A stretch of DNA of 64,000 nucleotides from Vibrio sagamiensis NBRC 104589. GTDB taxonomy: Bacteria > Pseudomonadota > Gammaproteobacteria > Enterobacterales > Vibrionaceae. The stretch is taken from positions 1-64,000 of the forward strand of contig NZ_BJXJ01000004.1 in assembly GCF_007990935.1 (NCBI RefSeq), in the 5' to 3' direction. The position numbers were made by a program, and so were the translations under genes. The notes below the pieces were generated by a model. That model was not told the DNA's origin, searched no databases, and saw only the letters and a program-made list of their open reading frames with translations. This document shows, in pieces, positions 56,411 through 64,000 of the stretch; position 1 is the first letter of the stretch, and every line of letters begins with the position of its first letter.

Positions 56411-57039
56411 AATTCAACCTCAGCTGGTGCGATGATACTTGCGTCGTAATTCTCTGCTAATTTAGGTAAGTTCATCGATGTTGCTTTCCAGCCTTTGTGA
56501 ATCAATGTGCCGGTAAAAGGTGCGTGTCCCGTAACGTTGCCAGTTAAGCGAACTTCTTGAGCGTTGAAGCCTTCTTCGATGGTAATGCGTGTTTCTTCTT
56601 CTTCGTTACGAATATGAGCAAGAGTGACATAATCACCTAAGACTTTTTGACCACCAGAATGAATAACGCGGGCTGCGGCTCCGACCTCTTCATCAGAAAA
56701 TGCAGTCAGGTCCTCTTTTAAGAAATCAATCAGACGTGCTTCTTGTTGCATTAAAGTCAGTAACTGCATTGCTGAATCAGTAGAAGCGGTTGCCAACTTA
56801 GATTCGACTTCAACAACTTTTTCGACCACTTTCTCGATTTCGATAACCTTTTCAACTTCGACGATTTTCTCGACTGGTTTTTCAACCTCGATGATTTTCT
56901 CTACAGGCTTTTCTATTGTTTTTTCGATGACTTTAGGTTTTCGAGCGACTAACCAAAGAAGAAGTAATAGGGCAGAAGCTGCGAGGCCTGCATGGAGCAT
57001 ATCGAAAGTATGTGGAATGAGGTTCAAATCAATGTTCAT
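56407..57039 (-). CDS. DUF2760 membrane-anchored protein
   Basis: 210-residue first gene of the operon. One N-terminal membrane helix (about 15-34, MLHAGLAASALLLLLWLVAR) is followed by a 40-residue repeat of VEK/IEK units (EKTIEKPVEKIIEVEKPVEK repeating to about residue 78), likely an extended rigid spacer. A globular DUF2760 domain (about 90-205: LLTLMQQEARLIDFLKEDLT, VGAAARVIHSGGQKVLGDYV) faces the cytosol. It overlaps the downstream Hsp70 start by four bases. The layout suggests it tethers the Hsp70 proteins to the membrane; this is inference. Confidence 0.87.
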   Translation of the reverse strand: MNIDLNLIPHTFDMLHAGLAASALLLLLWLVARKPKVIEKTIEKPVEKIIEVEKPVEKIVEVEKVIEIEKVVEKVVEVESKLATASTDSAMQLLTLMQQEARLIDFLKEDLTAFSDEEVGAAARVIHSGGQKVLGDYVTLAHIRNEEEETRITIEEGFNAQEVRLTGNVTGHAPFTGTLIHKGWKATSMNLPKLAENYDASIIAPAEVEL

Positions 57040-57403
57040 GACATTTTACTCTTTTATTGATTCATTGATGTTAAGTATCGGAACTAACGAAGACGATTCA
57101 CTTTCTAGGTTTACCCATTTATGTTTGTTGGGCTCGTGAGTTTAGCGCTGCTCAAACACAACACTAAATTAGAAATACGTTTCATCGACTTTAGCGTTTT
57201 AATTAAGTTAGATACTAAAATGATGATGAATGTTAGCATATTCAAGCTTTAAGGCTGTAATAATTCGTCGATATAGCTCATGAACAGCATGAAAAATCAT
57301 CAAAGAACGATAAAATAAATGATTTATTTGATTTTTTCTCGTAAGTAAAGGTTATTTATAAAACAATTGATGATTTGAAAGTGTTATGGGTGTGGACTAA
57401 TAA
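57040..57403. other. Divergent promoter region DUF2760 operon / cyclase
   Basis: About 365 gene-free bases between divergent genes, holding both promoters. I did not find a convincing heat-shock (sigma-32) promoter or a known operator. Poly-A/T stretches dominate. Confidence 0.4.
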
Positions 57404-58945
57404 ATGATAACTAACACAATTAAAAACACTTTTTTCAGACATTCATTAGCCCCTTTTTTAGGCTTTTTGGCAGTATTAATCATAACCATCGGTGTGCTTA
57501 TGGCAGTTTGTGAGATTCAGTATAGGTACACAAGAACGATACTGAATACGATGGCTGATCATCAGGCTGACGCGCTTCAAAACGCAATTGAAAACGATCT
57601 GGCGTTTATCGGAGTCGGTGCGAATTTTTTTCATGCAGTGGATAAAAGTTACTGGAAGCAGTTTCCTTTTTATGCAAAACAAGTGGTTGAAAATTCAAAT
57701 AGTTTGATTGCTCTACAATGGCTTCAGCGCGTTGAGTATGATCAGGTTAAATCCAGTGTAGAGGATATCAAAGCAGTGAATCCTGACTTTGAAATCTTCA
57801 CAATAACCTCAACAGGCAAGAAAGTAATAGGAAATATTCTACCAGATAATAAGCCTTTATTTATTTTGTCGGATATATATCCAAAAACTGATGAAAACCT
57901 GTCTTTGTTAGGTTTTTATTCTTCACGTGAACGGTTTGATTTAGTTTTAAACGACCTCATTACCCATGAGCGTCCTAATATTTCAGATAAACTTCGTTTA
58001 CTTCAAGATGGATATGATAAATCGGTCAGCAAGAGTGGTCTCCTTGTTTACCATCCGGTATTTAGCTACGATTCTCATGAATTTCTAGGTGTAGTTGTGG
58101 GTGTACTTCGTAGTTATATTTATTTTAGAGATCTGGTTACTAAAACAGCCAGTGAAATGAAAATGTCATTGAAAGTTGAAGACCTGGGTTTTGATGCATA
58201 TGATGATCCACTGTTGTTTAAGAGTAGTGATTGGGATGAAATTGATGGGGAGAGCATCAGTAGAAAAGTAGTATTGCCTAACAGGGAGTGGCAGATTGAT
58301 TTTAAAATTTCTGAAACACTCTTGACTTGGGAGAGGTCTGCAGTTTATTCCATTGCTATTTCCGGCTTTTTCATTGCTTGCTTAATTGCTTACATCATCA
58401 AGTTTCAGTCTCGAGAAAAAGAACGACTCTCTGTTATGTTGGATAATAAAACATCAGAATTACAATGGATGGCAGAAAGAGATCCGCTCACGCAACAATA
58501 CAATCGACGAATATTTAATGACGATCTGAAACGTCATGTACAACAAAAGAATGATTTTGCATTAATAGGTTTCGACATTGACCACTTTAAATTAGTTAAT
58601 GATACTTATGGTCATTTAGCTGGCGATGAAGTACTTATTCATGTTACTCGACTTATCGTTGAGAAATTGCTAGAAGAGGATAAACTTTATCGCTCTGGTG
58701 GCGATGAATTCTGTATTATCTCACAACTTTCCGATAAGTTGCAGCTACAGTCTTATTTAGAAGAGATTAGGGAAAGCATTGCAAATTCTTCATTTTTATA
58801 TAATAAAAAACCTATCTTCTGCTCATTAAGTATTGGTGCTGTTATTTATCAAGGTGAAGAGTTTGACACTCTGTACCATAAAATGGATAAACAGATGTAT
58901 TGTTGTAAAGAGAATGGACGGAATTCTGTATCAATTGGTGATTAA
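57404..58945 (+). CDS. CHASE-domain diguanylate cyclase
   Basis: 513-residue membrane protein that makes c-di-GMP. TM helix 1 (about 13-35), a periplasmic CHASE-type sensor (about 45-290; ADHQADALQNAIENDLAFIG, NSLIALQWLQRVEYDQV), TM helix 2 (about 305-327), then GGDEF (about 350-510) with DPLTQQYNRRIFNDDL, FDIDHFKLVNDTYGHLAGDE and intact RSGGDEFCIIS. The inhibitory I-site RxxD five residues ahead of GGDEF is LEED, so product inhibition at that site is likely absent. The ligand is unknown. Divergent from the Hsp70 operon. Confidence 0.9.
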   Translation: MITNTIKNTFFRHSLAPFLGFLAVLIITIGVLMAVCEIQYRYTRTILNTMADHQADALQNAIENDLAFIGVGANFFHAVDKSYWKQFPFYAKQVVENSNSLIALQWLQRVEYDQVKSSVEDIKAVNPDFEIFTITSTGKKVIGNILPDNKPLFILSDIYPKTDENLSLLGFYSSRERFDLVLNDLITHERPNISDKLRLLQDGYDKSVSKSGLLVYHPVFSYDSHEFLGVVVGVLRSYIYFRDLVTKTASEMKMSLKVEDLGFDAYDDPLLFKSSDWDEIDGESISRKVVLPNREWQIDFKISETLLTWERSAVYSIAISGFFIACLIAYIIKFQSREKERLSVMLDNKTSELQWMAERDPLTQQYNRRIFNDDLKRHVQQKNDFALIGFDIDHFKLVNDTYGHLAGDEVLIHVTRLIVEKLLEEDKLYRSGGDEFCIISQLSDKLQLQSYLEEIRESIANSSFLYNKKPIFCSLSIGAVIYQGEEFDTLYHKMDKQMYCCKENGRNSVSIGD

Positions 58946-59025
58946 TTCATCGAAGAAATTCGAGTTTAGTCATTAGTTAAGGTACCATATGTCAATCTTA
59001 GTTTACTTTTGTATTAGGTCAATTT

Positions 59026-59556
59026 ATGAATCATAACCGCATTGTCTGCTTCGATTTAGAAATGTGTTGTTGGAGTGAAAATGGTGTAGGCCGTACGGGT
59101 GAAATCATTGAAATAGGGCTTGCGGAAATTGATCTATCCAGTAGTGAGATTGTTAAGCGTGCACAATATTATGTTAGGCCTGAGCGAGATGAAATATCGT
59201 TATTTTGTGTTGAACTAACAGGCATCACACCACGTAAAATCGAAAAGCAAGGCAGAGCATTGGAAGAAGTGCTCAAATCCATGGTTAAAAATTTTGGTGG
59301 TAGGAACAAGATATATGCCTCATGGGGCCGTGACGACCAAATCTTAATAAAAGAATGTCAAAATAAAGGAATAGAACTGCCCTTTACTGAGTTTATTAAT
59401 TTAGCCACTCTTTATCGAGTCCAGAATCGTCTTAAGGATAAACGCATTGGCCATCGAGCGGCACAAGAAGGAAAGGGTATTGTCTGGGAAGGGCGTCAAC
59501 ACTCCGGTTACGTTGACGCTTATAATTTGGCAAAATTAGCTCTTACTATGCTGTGA
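59026..59556 (+). CDS. 3'-5' exonuclease, DEDDh (ERI1/KapD-like)
   Basis: 176-residue DnaQ-fold exonuclease of the ERI1/KapD-like type. ExoI is IVCFDLEMCCWSENGVGRTGEIIEIG, ExoII region is KIYASWGRDDQILIKE, and ExoIII is RQHSGYVDAYNLAKLAL with His and Asp kept. The short size, the FDLEMCCW start and LTGITPRKIEKQGR match bacterial ERI1-like exonucleases, which act on RNA or DNA ends. It follows the cyclase by 80 bases in the same direction. Substrate unknown. Confidence 0.85.
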   Translation: MNHNRIVCFDLEMCCWSENGVGRTGEIIEIGLAEIDLSSSEIVKRAQYYVRPERDEISLFCVELTGITPRKIEKQGRALEEVLKSMVKNFGGRNKIYASWGRDDQILIKECQNKGIELPFTEFINLATLYRVQNRLKDKRIGHRAAQEGKGIVWEGRQHSGYVDAYNLAKLALTML

Positions 59557-59613
59557 CTCTTTTTGATTAAATTTTAACTCTTCTTTACTAAAGTTCTGCA
59601 ATAATTTAACGTT

Positions 59614-60069
59614 TTACTTATTAATATTACGATCAGATTGAAGTTTTGCTCGGATGAACTCACTATGGTCAACATAAAGAAGTTCTGCTGTTTTACGAAT
59701 AACGGCTTCTTCAATGGGATCGAGATGTCCATCTGCATAAGCGACGTCCCACATGCTTTTTATAAGTTCGTAACGAGTTTGTTGAGAAAGTGCTCTCAAC
59801 TGTGAAGTAAAGGCATATAAAGATGTCGAATTATTTGAAACTGTTTGTGCTTTTTCTAGCAAGCAGTTTGTTTCCTTCGCACTTAATGAAAGTAGTTTTT
59901 TAAGTAAGCTATGTTGTATATTAAGTTCTTTATTATCAATATGATGATCTGCTCCAGCTACTTCACACAATAAGCAGGCAATGGCTAAATTAGGGGAAAT
60001 ATCTGGAGATTTATTCAGCTCTGAATCGTCTATTAATTGTTTAAAAATAGAAGTAATCTTGTTGAACAT
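59614..60069 (-). CDS. TerB-like protein
   Basis: 151-residue mostly alpha-helical protein of the TerB (tellurite-resistance B)-like fold: NLAIACLLCEVAGADHHIDNKELNIQ, and YELIKSMWDVAYADGHLDPIEEAVIRKTAELL with the paired Asp/Glu metal-binding motifs DxxxxxxE seen in this family. No other ter genes are near, so a tellurite role is not implied; many such proteins act in the envelope or in other stress contexts. Convergent with the exonuclease. Confidence 0.85.
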   Translation of the reverse strand: MFNKITSIFKQLIDDSELNKSPDISPNLAIACLLCEVAGADHHIDNKELNIQHSLLKKLLSLSAKETNCLLEKAQTVSNNSTSLYAFTSQLRALSQQTRYELIKSMWDVAYADGHLDPIEEAVIRKTAELLYVDHSEFIRAKLQSDRNINK

Positions 60070-60260
60070 AGACAGTACCTAATGATGTATTTCTATTAAG
60101 ATGGTATCGGATTAAAGAAATCTCAAGATTTCTGTTGATGTATTTCATTAACCATATGAAAATAAGTTTAATTGCCTTTAACTGCAGTATGAACATTCAC
60201 TTTGATTGAGGTATGTTCAGGTTTAAACAGAGGCTCTTTGACTCAGAGGGCAATACTGTA

Positions 60261-60614
60261 TTAATCATTAACTGAACTATTTTCTAATATTTCCACTATT
60301 CGTGAACTGCTTAATTCATGTCCCATTAGAAATAAAGCTAATAATGCATCAATTTTTGATGAATTTGAACAATTCTCATAAAGGATTTGAGATAAGCGCA
60401 AGCGGATAAGATTGACTTCATGGGTAACAAAACCACGTCCTTCTTCGTCTCCTTGGTGATCTTCTGGTGCATTATCAAAATGTAAAAATAGCATGTTTCC
60501 ACAAATCTGAGTTTTTTCTAACCGCTCAGGCAGCCATTCTTCCCCCATTACGACATCTAGATCTTGCTCTTGGAGTAATTGACTGAGAATAATGTTGAGT
60601 TCTGATGCTTTCAA
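60261..60614 (-). CDS. Hypothetical acidic protein, 117 residues
   Basis: Small, acidic, soluble protein (KASELNIILSQLLQEQDLDV, PEDHQGDEEGRGFVTHEVNL, KIDALLALFLMGHELSSSRI). No domain recognised. The frame opens at TTG 60614; no ATG gives the full length and the nearest is at residue 23, and no good ribosome binding site is seen, so the start is uncertain. Lies upstream of the TerB-like gene on the same strand, 190 bases away. Confidence 0.5.
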   Translation of the reverse strand: MKASELNIILSQLLQEQDLDVVMGEEWLPERLEKTQICGNMLFLHFDNAPEDHQGDEEGRGFVTHEVNLIRLRLSQILYENCSNSSKIDALLALFLMGHELSSSRIVEILENSSVND

Positions 60615-60906
60615 TGTGTTCGACTTTTGTAAGTTAAATTCAGTTACGCTTCAATTGTACTGACGAGTTAAAATAAAACTAAATATAATTTATGGATTAA
60701 CCCTAAGACAACCAATTTTATTGATATTTTTTTCTTTAATTATTTAACATATTAATGCTGATTTTTCTTGTCAGAAGCTCTCACAGTTCTAAAAATTACT
60801 CAGATCTACTGATTGATTTATTCATCACCTGCATTCAACCTAAATGAGAATTGTTAGTAGTGAATATTTGGAATTCTGATAGCCAAAGTAAGTAGGGAAT
60901 GCTGAG
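60615..60906. other. Divergent promoter region, orphan / transglutaminase
   Basis: About 290 A+T-rich bases with both promoters. AGGGAA precedes the transglutaminase ATG. No repeat or palindrome of note. Confidence 0.4.
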
Positions 60907-62736
60907 ATGAATAAGATAGTAACTTTACTCTGTTGGGTGCCTTCTTTTACCGCACTTTCCAGTGAACCAAGCATAAAAGATTTTATGCAAGCTTTTCAAG
61001 AGAATCCGCAAGAAACTATGGATGCTATTCCTGTTAAAAATGGTGCTGATAATCCGTCAACTGATATTGAGGATTTAGAGTTTTACCGCTATGAAGTTAG
61101 AGAAAAAATTATTGGAAATGCAGAGCCCAGAGAAGCCCGCTCTCTTTCTGCTAGAAGAGGAAATGATGATCCTGCACGGTTAGTTGATCTAGGTCAATCA
61201 TTAATTCGTAACCTTTATGAATTGGATAGGGCTACACCTAATGTCAAACGCTTAGACTCTCAACCGTGGTCCGATACTTACTGGCCACTGTATTCAGGTG
61301 CTGCAGCATGGCGTTATGCTGATAGAGAACTCAGAGCATCAACTTGGAAACAGTATTACGACTTTAGTTATGTCAATAAACCAGTCGATTATTACCAAGG
61401 AAATTCGCGTGATGATCTATCTCCGAGTGAAAAATACGATCTTCTTGTTGGAGATGGTGAGTTTACTTTGACGAAGAAATCATGGGATTCAGGTAGGTCA
61501 TATTATGAATCAAATGGTCACGTTGAACGTTGGATGGGGCTTTGCCATGGGTGGGCTGCCGCTGCTTATATGCTACCTCGTCCCCAAAAAACAGTGCTAG
61601 TTCCTGATGCTAAAGGAGAATTAATAAAATTTTATCCTTCGGATATTAAAGCATTGGGGACATTATTGTGGGCTGAAGCCCCTTTCGACTCGAAATTCAT
61701 TGGTGGACGGTGCAACATTAAAAACCCAGAAAAAGATAGCAATGGTCGTGTTATTGACCCAAACTGTCATGATAATAACCCCGCCAGCTGGCATCTTTCC
61801 GTTCTTAATCAGCTAGGAATTTCTGAACGTAGTTTAATCATGGATGCAACTTTTGATTATCAGGTTTGGAATCAACCATTACTGGGTTATCAAGTCCAAT
61901 ACTTTGACCCTCAAACTCACCGCTCATCGTCGAATCTTTCTGAAGTTGTTATACCATTGCAAAACTACCGTGATGACAAATTTTCTGAATATCGAGCAAG
62001 TAATGCAGAGTATGTCGTGGGGGTAAAAATGACAGTAGATTATATGGTTGAGACTAACCCTACCCATCGAAACTCCGATAGCCCTAATTACGATGGTGTG
62101 ACAAGAGTAACTTATTTCTATGATTTAGAATTGGATGTCAATGGCAATGTTATTGGCGGTGAATGGTATCAAAATCGCCACCCTGATTTTTTATGGACAC
62201 CATTACCCAATGAAGAAGCTCAGTCTTATTATGATGGGTGGGGGCGGTGGGATATTTCGCAACCCGTTCCTCAACATTGGCAAACACAGGCACCTAAAGC
62301 AGCTAGATATAACCAGCCTCTGACATCTGTTGTTAAAGCATTATTTACAGCTTCCTCACAAGATAGCAGCCAAGATAATTTATGGAAACGAATTAAAACG
62401 AACACTTCTGATCGAACGCAGTGTTTAGATGTAGAAGTTGCGGAAACCGAAAAAGGCATGGGTTCTAATGTTTTTGGTTGGCGTTGCCATTATGGGCAGA
62501 ATCAACAGTGGAAGTTAACTTCTTCTGGTCAGCTGATCAATCGTGCGACTCCGGAGCTGTGCCTCGACCAGAAGGGGATTTATATTACGATGGAATTGTG
62601 TAATAACAGCATCACGCAAAAATGGCGATGGTCAAATGGGCAGCTCAAAAATCAGCTCGACAATGCTTTAAAATGGAATTCTAGAACGTGGCTTGTTGAA
62701 GCTGATATTAATGGAAGTCAATGGTATTTCGAATAA
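60907..62736 (+). CDS. Secreted GP42-type transglutaminase with ricin lectin tail
   Basis: 609-residue exported protein. A weak signal peptide (MNKIVTLLCWVPSFTALS) is followed by a region matching the oomycete/Vibrio M81 transglutaminase elicitor family. The catalytic Cys is C213 in WMGLCHGWAAAA; H296 (PASWHLSVLNQLG) and D313 (LIMDATFDYQ) are the likely triad partners. VWNQPLLGYQVQY (320-332) aligns with Pep-13 VWNQPVRGFKVYE of Phytophthora GP42. The C-terminal 120 residues are a beta-trefoil ricin-type lectin with Q-x-W motifs (NQQWKL, TQKWRW). Expected role: Ca-dependent protein cross-linking outside the cell, on a glycan-rich surface. It faces the protease gene end to end. Confidence 0.85.
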   Translation: MNKIVTLLCWVPSFTALSSEPSIKDFMQAFQENPQETMDAIPVKNGADNPSTDIEDLEFYRYEVREKIIGNAEPREARSLSARRGNDDPARLVDLGQSLIRNLYELDRATPNVKRLDSQPWSDTYWPLYSGAAAWRYADRELRASTWKQYYDFSYVNKPVDYYQGNSRDDLSPSEKYDLLVGDGEFTLTKKSWDSGRSYYESNGHVERWMGLCHGWAAAAYMLPRPQKTVLVPDAKGELIKFYPSDIKALGTLLWAEAPFDSKFIGGRCNIKNPEKDSNGRVIDPNCHDNNPASWHLSVLNQLGISERSLIMDATFDYQVWNQPLLGYQVQYFDPQTHRSSSNLSEVVIPLQNYRDDKFSEYRASNAEYVVGVKMTVDYMVETNPTHRNSDSPNYDGVTRVTYFYDLELDVNGNVIGGEWYQNRHPDFLWTPLPNEEAQSYYDGWGRWDISQPVPQHWQTQAPKAARYNQPLTSVVKALFTASSQDSSQDNLWKRIKTNTSDRTQCLDVEVAETEKGMGSNVFGWRCHYGQNQQWKLTSSGQLINRATPELCLDQKGIYITMELCNNSITQKWRWSNGQLKNQLDNALKWNSRTWLVEADINGSQWYFE

Positions 62737-62768
62737 TGGAGTATGAAGGCTAAACGTTAAGCTCATTC

Positions 62769-62800
62769 AATGCCCTGACCCAGAGTCAGGGCATTGTCTT
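62769..62800 (+). terminator. Terminator after transglutaminase gene
   Basis: AATGCCCTGAC, loop CCAGA, GTCAGGGCATT then GTCTTTTC: an 11-bp perfect stem, 33 bases past the stop. The T-tract is interrupted but acceptable. The same hairpin lies past the end of the convergent protease gene. Confidence 0.75.
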
Positions 62801-62842
62801 TTCGTTCAGGCCTGAATCTATCCACTGAGTGTTACATAGTGA

Positions 62843-64000
62843 TTAATTACACAAACCTTGGTGAATCCATGTTGAGAAACCACCGAATGGATTTTGTCCC
62901 CAAGAATCAGAGTCAGTTGTGAATTTATTACCCCAATATTGTACTGATGAACCAGCAGGATAATAGGTATCTAAAGACCATTCTCCCAGTCCACTGCAAA
63001 GATCATGAGGTTCTTGTTGTGGCCCCTGTGGGAATGAGATCGATTCACTGACAGCAATATAAGCATTGGTTGTGCTCTGTGCTCCGGTGATGAGTATTTG
63101 AATATCAGTACCTTGAATGCCCCCATAACCACAGTATTCATTATTACCACCTGCGGAAGACATGCAATCGTAATCTGAACTCGACACTGGGCGTTCTATT
63201 GTTGTGTAGAGTGTGACGTCTCCCGTTCCACCATTTGTTTGTACCCAAAGGTCATTAATTGAAGCATTTCTTAAAATATAACGTTGCTCATTTGATTGGT
63301 TATTGATCAGCACTGGATTATCAAGTGTGATTTCAATCACGTCGCCATTAGGAGAAGGTTGAGGCGTTGGATTTGGGATTGGTGAAGGGGTAGGCCTTGG
63401 TGAAGGTTGCCCAGAACCACAATGTACCGAAATACCAACTTGATTAAATGCATTGCTAACTGCCTGGCCATCATAGCCTAATTTTTCTGATGCTTTACAT
63501 ATACCTTCAGCACCTTGCTGAAATGTTGAGCGAGGAGTCCAAAAAAGTTGATTGGCAACTGCATAAGCTTTAAAGGCTTTTTGGATATCCCAGCCTTGGC
63601 TTGTTGCAAGGTGATAAAAGGCCTTATTGAAAATGCCGGAGCTATGATGAACGTCAAGGCCATCATAATATTTACTCACATGGCCGATCGACATCCCGTC
63701 TTGACCTGGCTCAATAAAATAGCGCATAGCGGAAGCATTTTTCATAACATGTTCACCCATCTTCCAATTGAACTCACCATGAACATATTGTGCAAGAGCA
63801 GCAGCAGCAACATCTGAAAAAGATTCATTCATCCCGCCAGACATGCCACGATACTCTAACCCTGAGTTTTGCTCTGTAAAGCCATGACTGACTTCATGTG
63901 CGATAACATCCCATGTGGCAAGTGGATACATATAATTATTACCGTCACCAAAAGTCATCTGCCTACCGTCCCAAAAGGCATTGCCATAGTTGCTTCCATA
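62843..64000 (-). CDS. Vibriolysin-like M4 metalloprotease, partial (5' end off window)
   Basis: Secreted zinc protease truncated by the window edge; 385 residues visible, the frame being open to 64000 (the ATG at 63958 is internal). Zinc site HEVSH in ATWDVIAHEVSHGFTEQNSG, third ligand Glu in GGMNESFSDVAAAAL, catalytic His in HHSSGIFNKAFYHLATS. After the catalytic domain comes a Pro/Ser-rich linker (near 63360-63420), a PPC domain (ITLDNPVLINNQSNEQRYIL...), and a C-terminal chitin-binding module of the CBM5/12 type (GEWSLDTYYPAGSSVQYWGNKF). Signal peptide and propeptide are out of view. Convergent with the transglutaminase. Confidence 0.92.
   Translation of the reverse strand, partial: YGSNYGNAFWDGRQMTFGDGNNYMYPLATWDVIAHEVSHGFTEQNSGLEYRGMSGGMNESFSDVAAAALAQYVHGEFNWKMGEHVMKNASAMRYFIEPGQDGMSIGHVSKYYDGLDVHHSSGIFNKAFYHLATSQGWDIQKAFKAYAVANQLFWTPRSTFQQGAEGICKASEKLGYDGQAVSNAFNQVGISVHCGSGQPSPRPTPSPIPNPTPQPSPNGDVIEITLDNPVLINNQSNEQRYILRNASINDLWVQTNGGTGDVTLYTTIERPVSSSDYDCMSSAGGNNEYCGYGGIQGTDIQILITGAQSTTNAYIAVSESISFPQGPQQEPHDLCSGLGEWSLDTYYPAGSSVQYWGNKFTTDSDSWGQNPFGGFSTWIHQGLCN

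Noticed and set aside
57040..57403. A sigma-32 heat-shock promoter for the Hsp70 operon
   Set aside because: No sequence near the CTTGAAA / CCCCAT pattern with right spacing was found on the minus strand.
60615..60906. A tRNA or small RNA gene before the transglutaminase
   Set aside because: No cloverleaf arms, terminator or conserved element could be found.
63548..63817. An 89-codon plus-strand frame inside the M4 protease gene
   Set aside because: Antisense to the zinc-site coding region of an intact protease.
1..64000. CRISPR arrays, insertion sequences, prophage or integron genes
   Set aside because: No regularly spaced repeats, transposase, integrase, phage or cas genes were recognised; the only dispersed repeat is the small palindromic family.

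Overview
The window looks like a stretch of a Vibrionaceae chromosome (Vibrio or a close relative). Base composition is A+T-leaning (by eye about 40 % G+C). The block aspC, asnS, queD, sdaA-sdaC, pabB, fumarase, ycjX-ycjF-tyrR is the kind of gene order known from Vibrio, and the secreted lipase/foldase pair, vibriolysin-type M4 protease, H-NOX/hybrid kinase pair and palindromic intergenic repeat (arms resembling TACCCAAGTGACTTCAAGATG) also fit. I see no tRNA or rRNA gene, intact insertion sequence, prophage, integron or CRISPR array. The species cannot be fixed from the sequence alone.

Layout. 1-5.2 kb (minus strand): lipase and lipase-specific foldase, cystathionine beta-lyase, cardiolipin synthase. 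5.6-9.4 kb: an NSS-type sodium symporter behind a good TyrR box, an RluA-family pseudouridine synthase, an RlmI-like methyltransferase, a glycine-zipper lipoprotein. 9.5-13.7 kb (minus): ynjB-ynjC-ynjD ABC importer overlapping a CDP-alcohol phosphatidyltransferase. 13.9-19.5 kb: a Cache chemoreceptor, a CNMP/CBS/DUF294 nucleotidyltransferase-like protein with a DEDDh exonuclease, an outer-membrane barrel. 19.7-29.5 kb: aspC, GNAT, asnS, queD, LuxR-type regulator, a 46-codon small ORF, sdaC-sdaA, CoA-type Nudix. 29.6-35.5 kb: H-NOX and hybrid kinase, pabB, class I fumarase, a small membrane protein. 35.7-42.1 kb: ycjX-ycjF-tyrR, two GNATs, a DUF2947-like protein, an orphan membrane protein. 42.3-47.3 kb: a DASS anion transporter in one operon with a cyclic-nucleotide-domain histidine kinase and a receiver-only response regulator, then a PAS-GGDEF-EAL protein. 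47.3-51.5 kb: an accessory-looking stretch with a 0.9 kb gene-free region, a LysR/2OG-oxygenase pair and two orphan genes. 51.5-57.0 kb (minus): an operon of a DUF2760 membrane protein and two divergent Hsp70 proteins. 57.4-60.6 kb: CHASE-GGDEF cyclase, exonuclease, TerB-like protein, orphan. 60.9-64.0 kb: a secreted transglutaminase related to the Phytophthora GP42 elicitor, with a ricin lectin tail, convergent with a vibriolysin-like protease cut by the window edge.

Cooperation. Serine uptake (SdaC) and deamination (SdaA) form one path to pyruvate. TyrR, encoded here, probably controls the NSS transporter at 5.6 kb. Several signalling units occur: NO sensing (H-NOX/kinase), c-di-GMP turnover (an EAL protein and a GGDEF protein), chemotaxis, and a transporter-linked two-component system. 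The most unusual items are the GP42-type transglutaminase with its Pep-13-like segment, and the membrane DUF2760/twin-Hsp70 operon, which has an intrinsic terminator and a tandem 18-bp duplication in front of its last gene.
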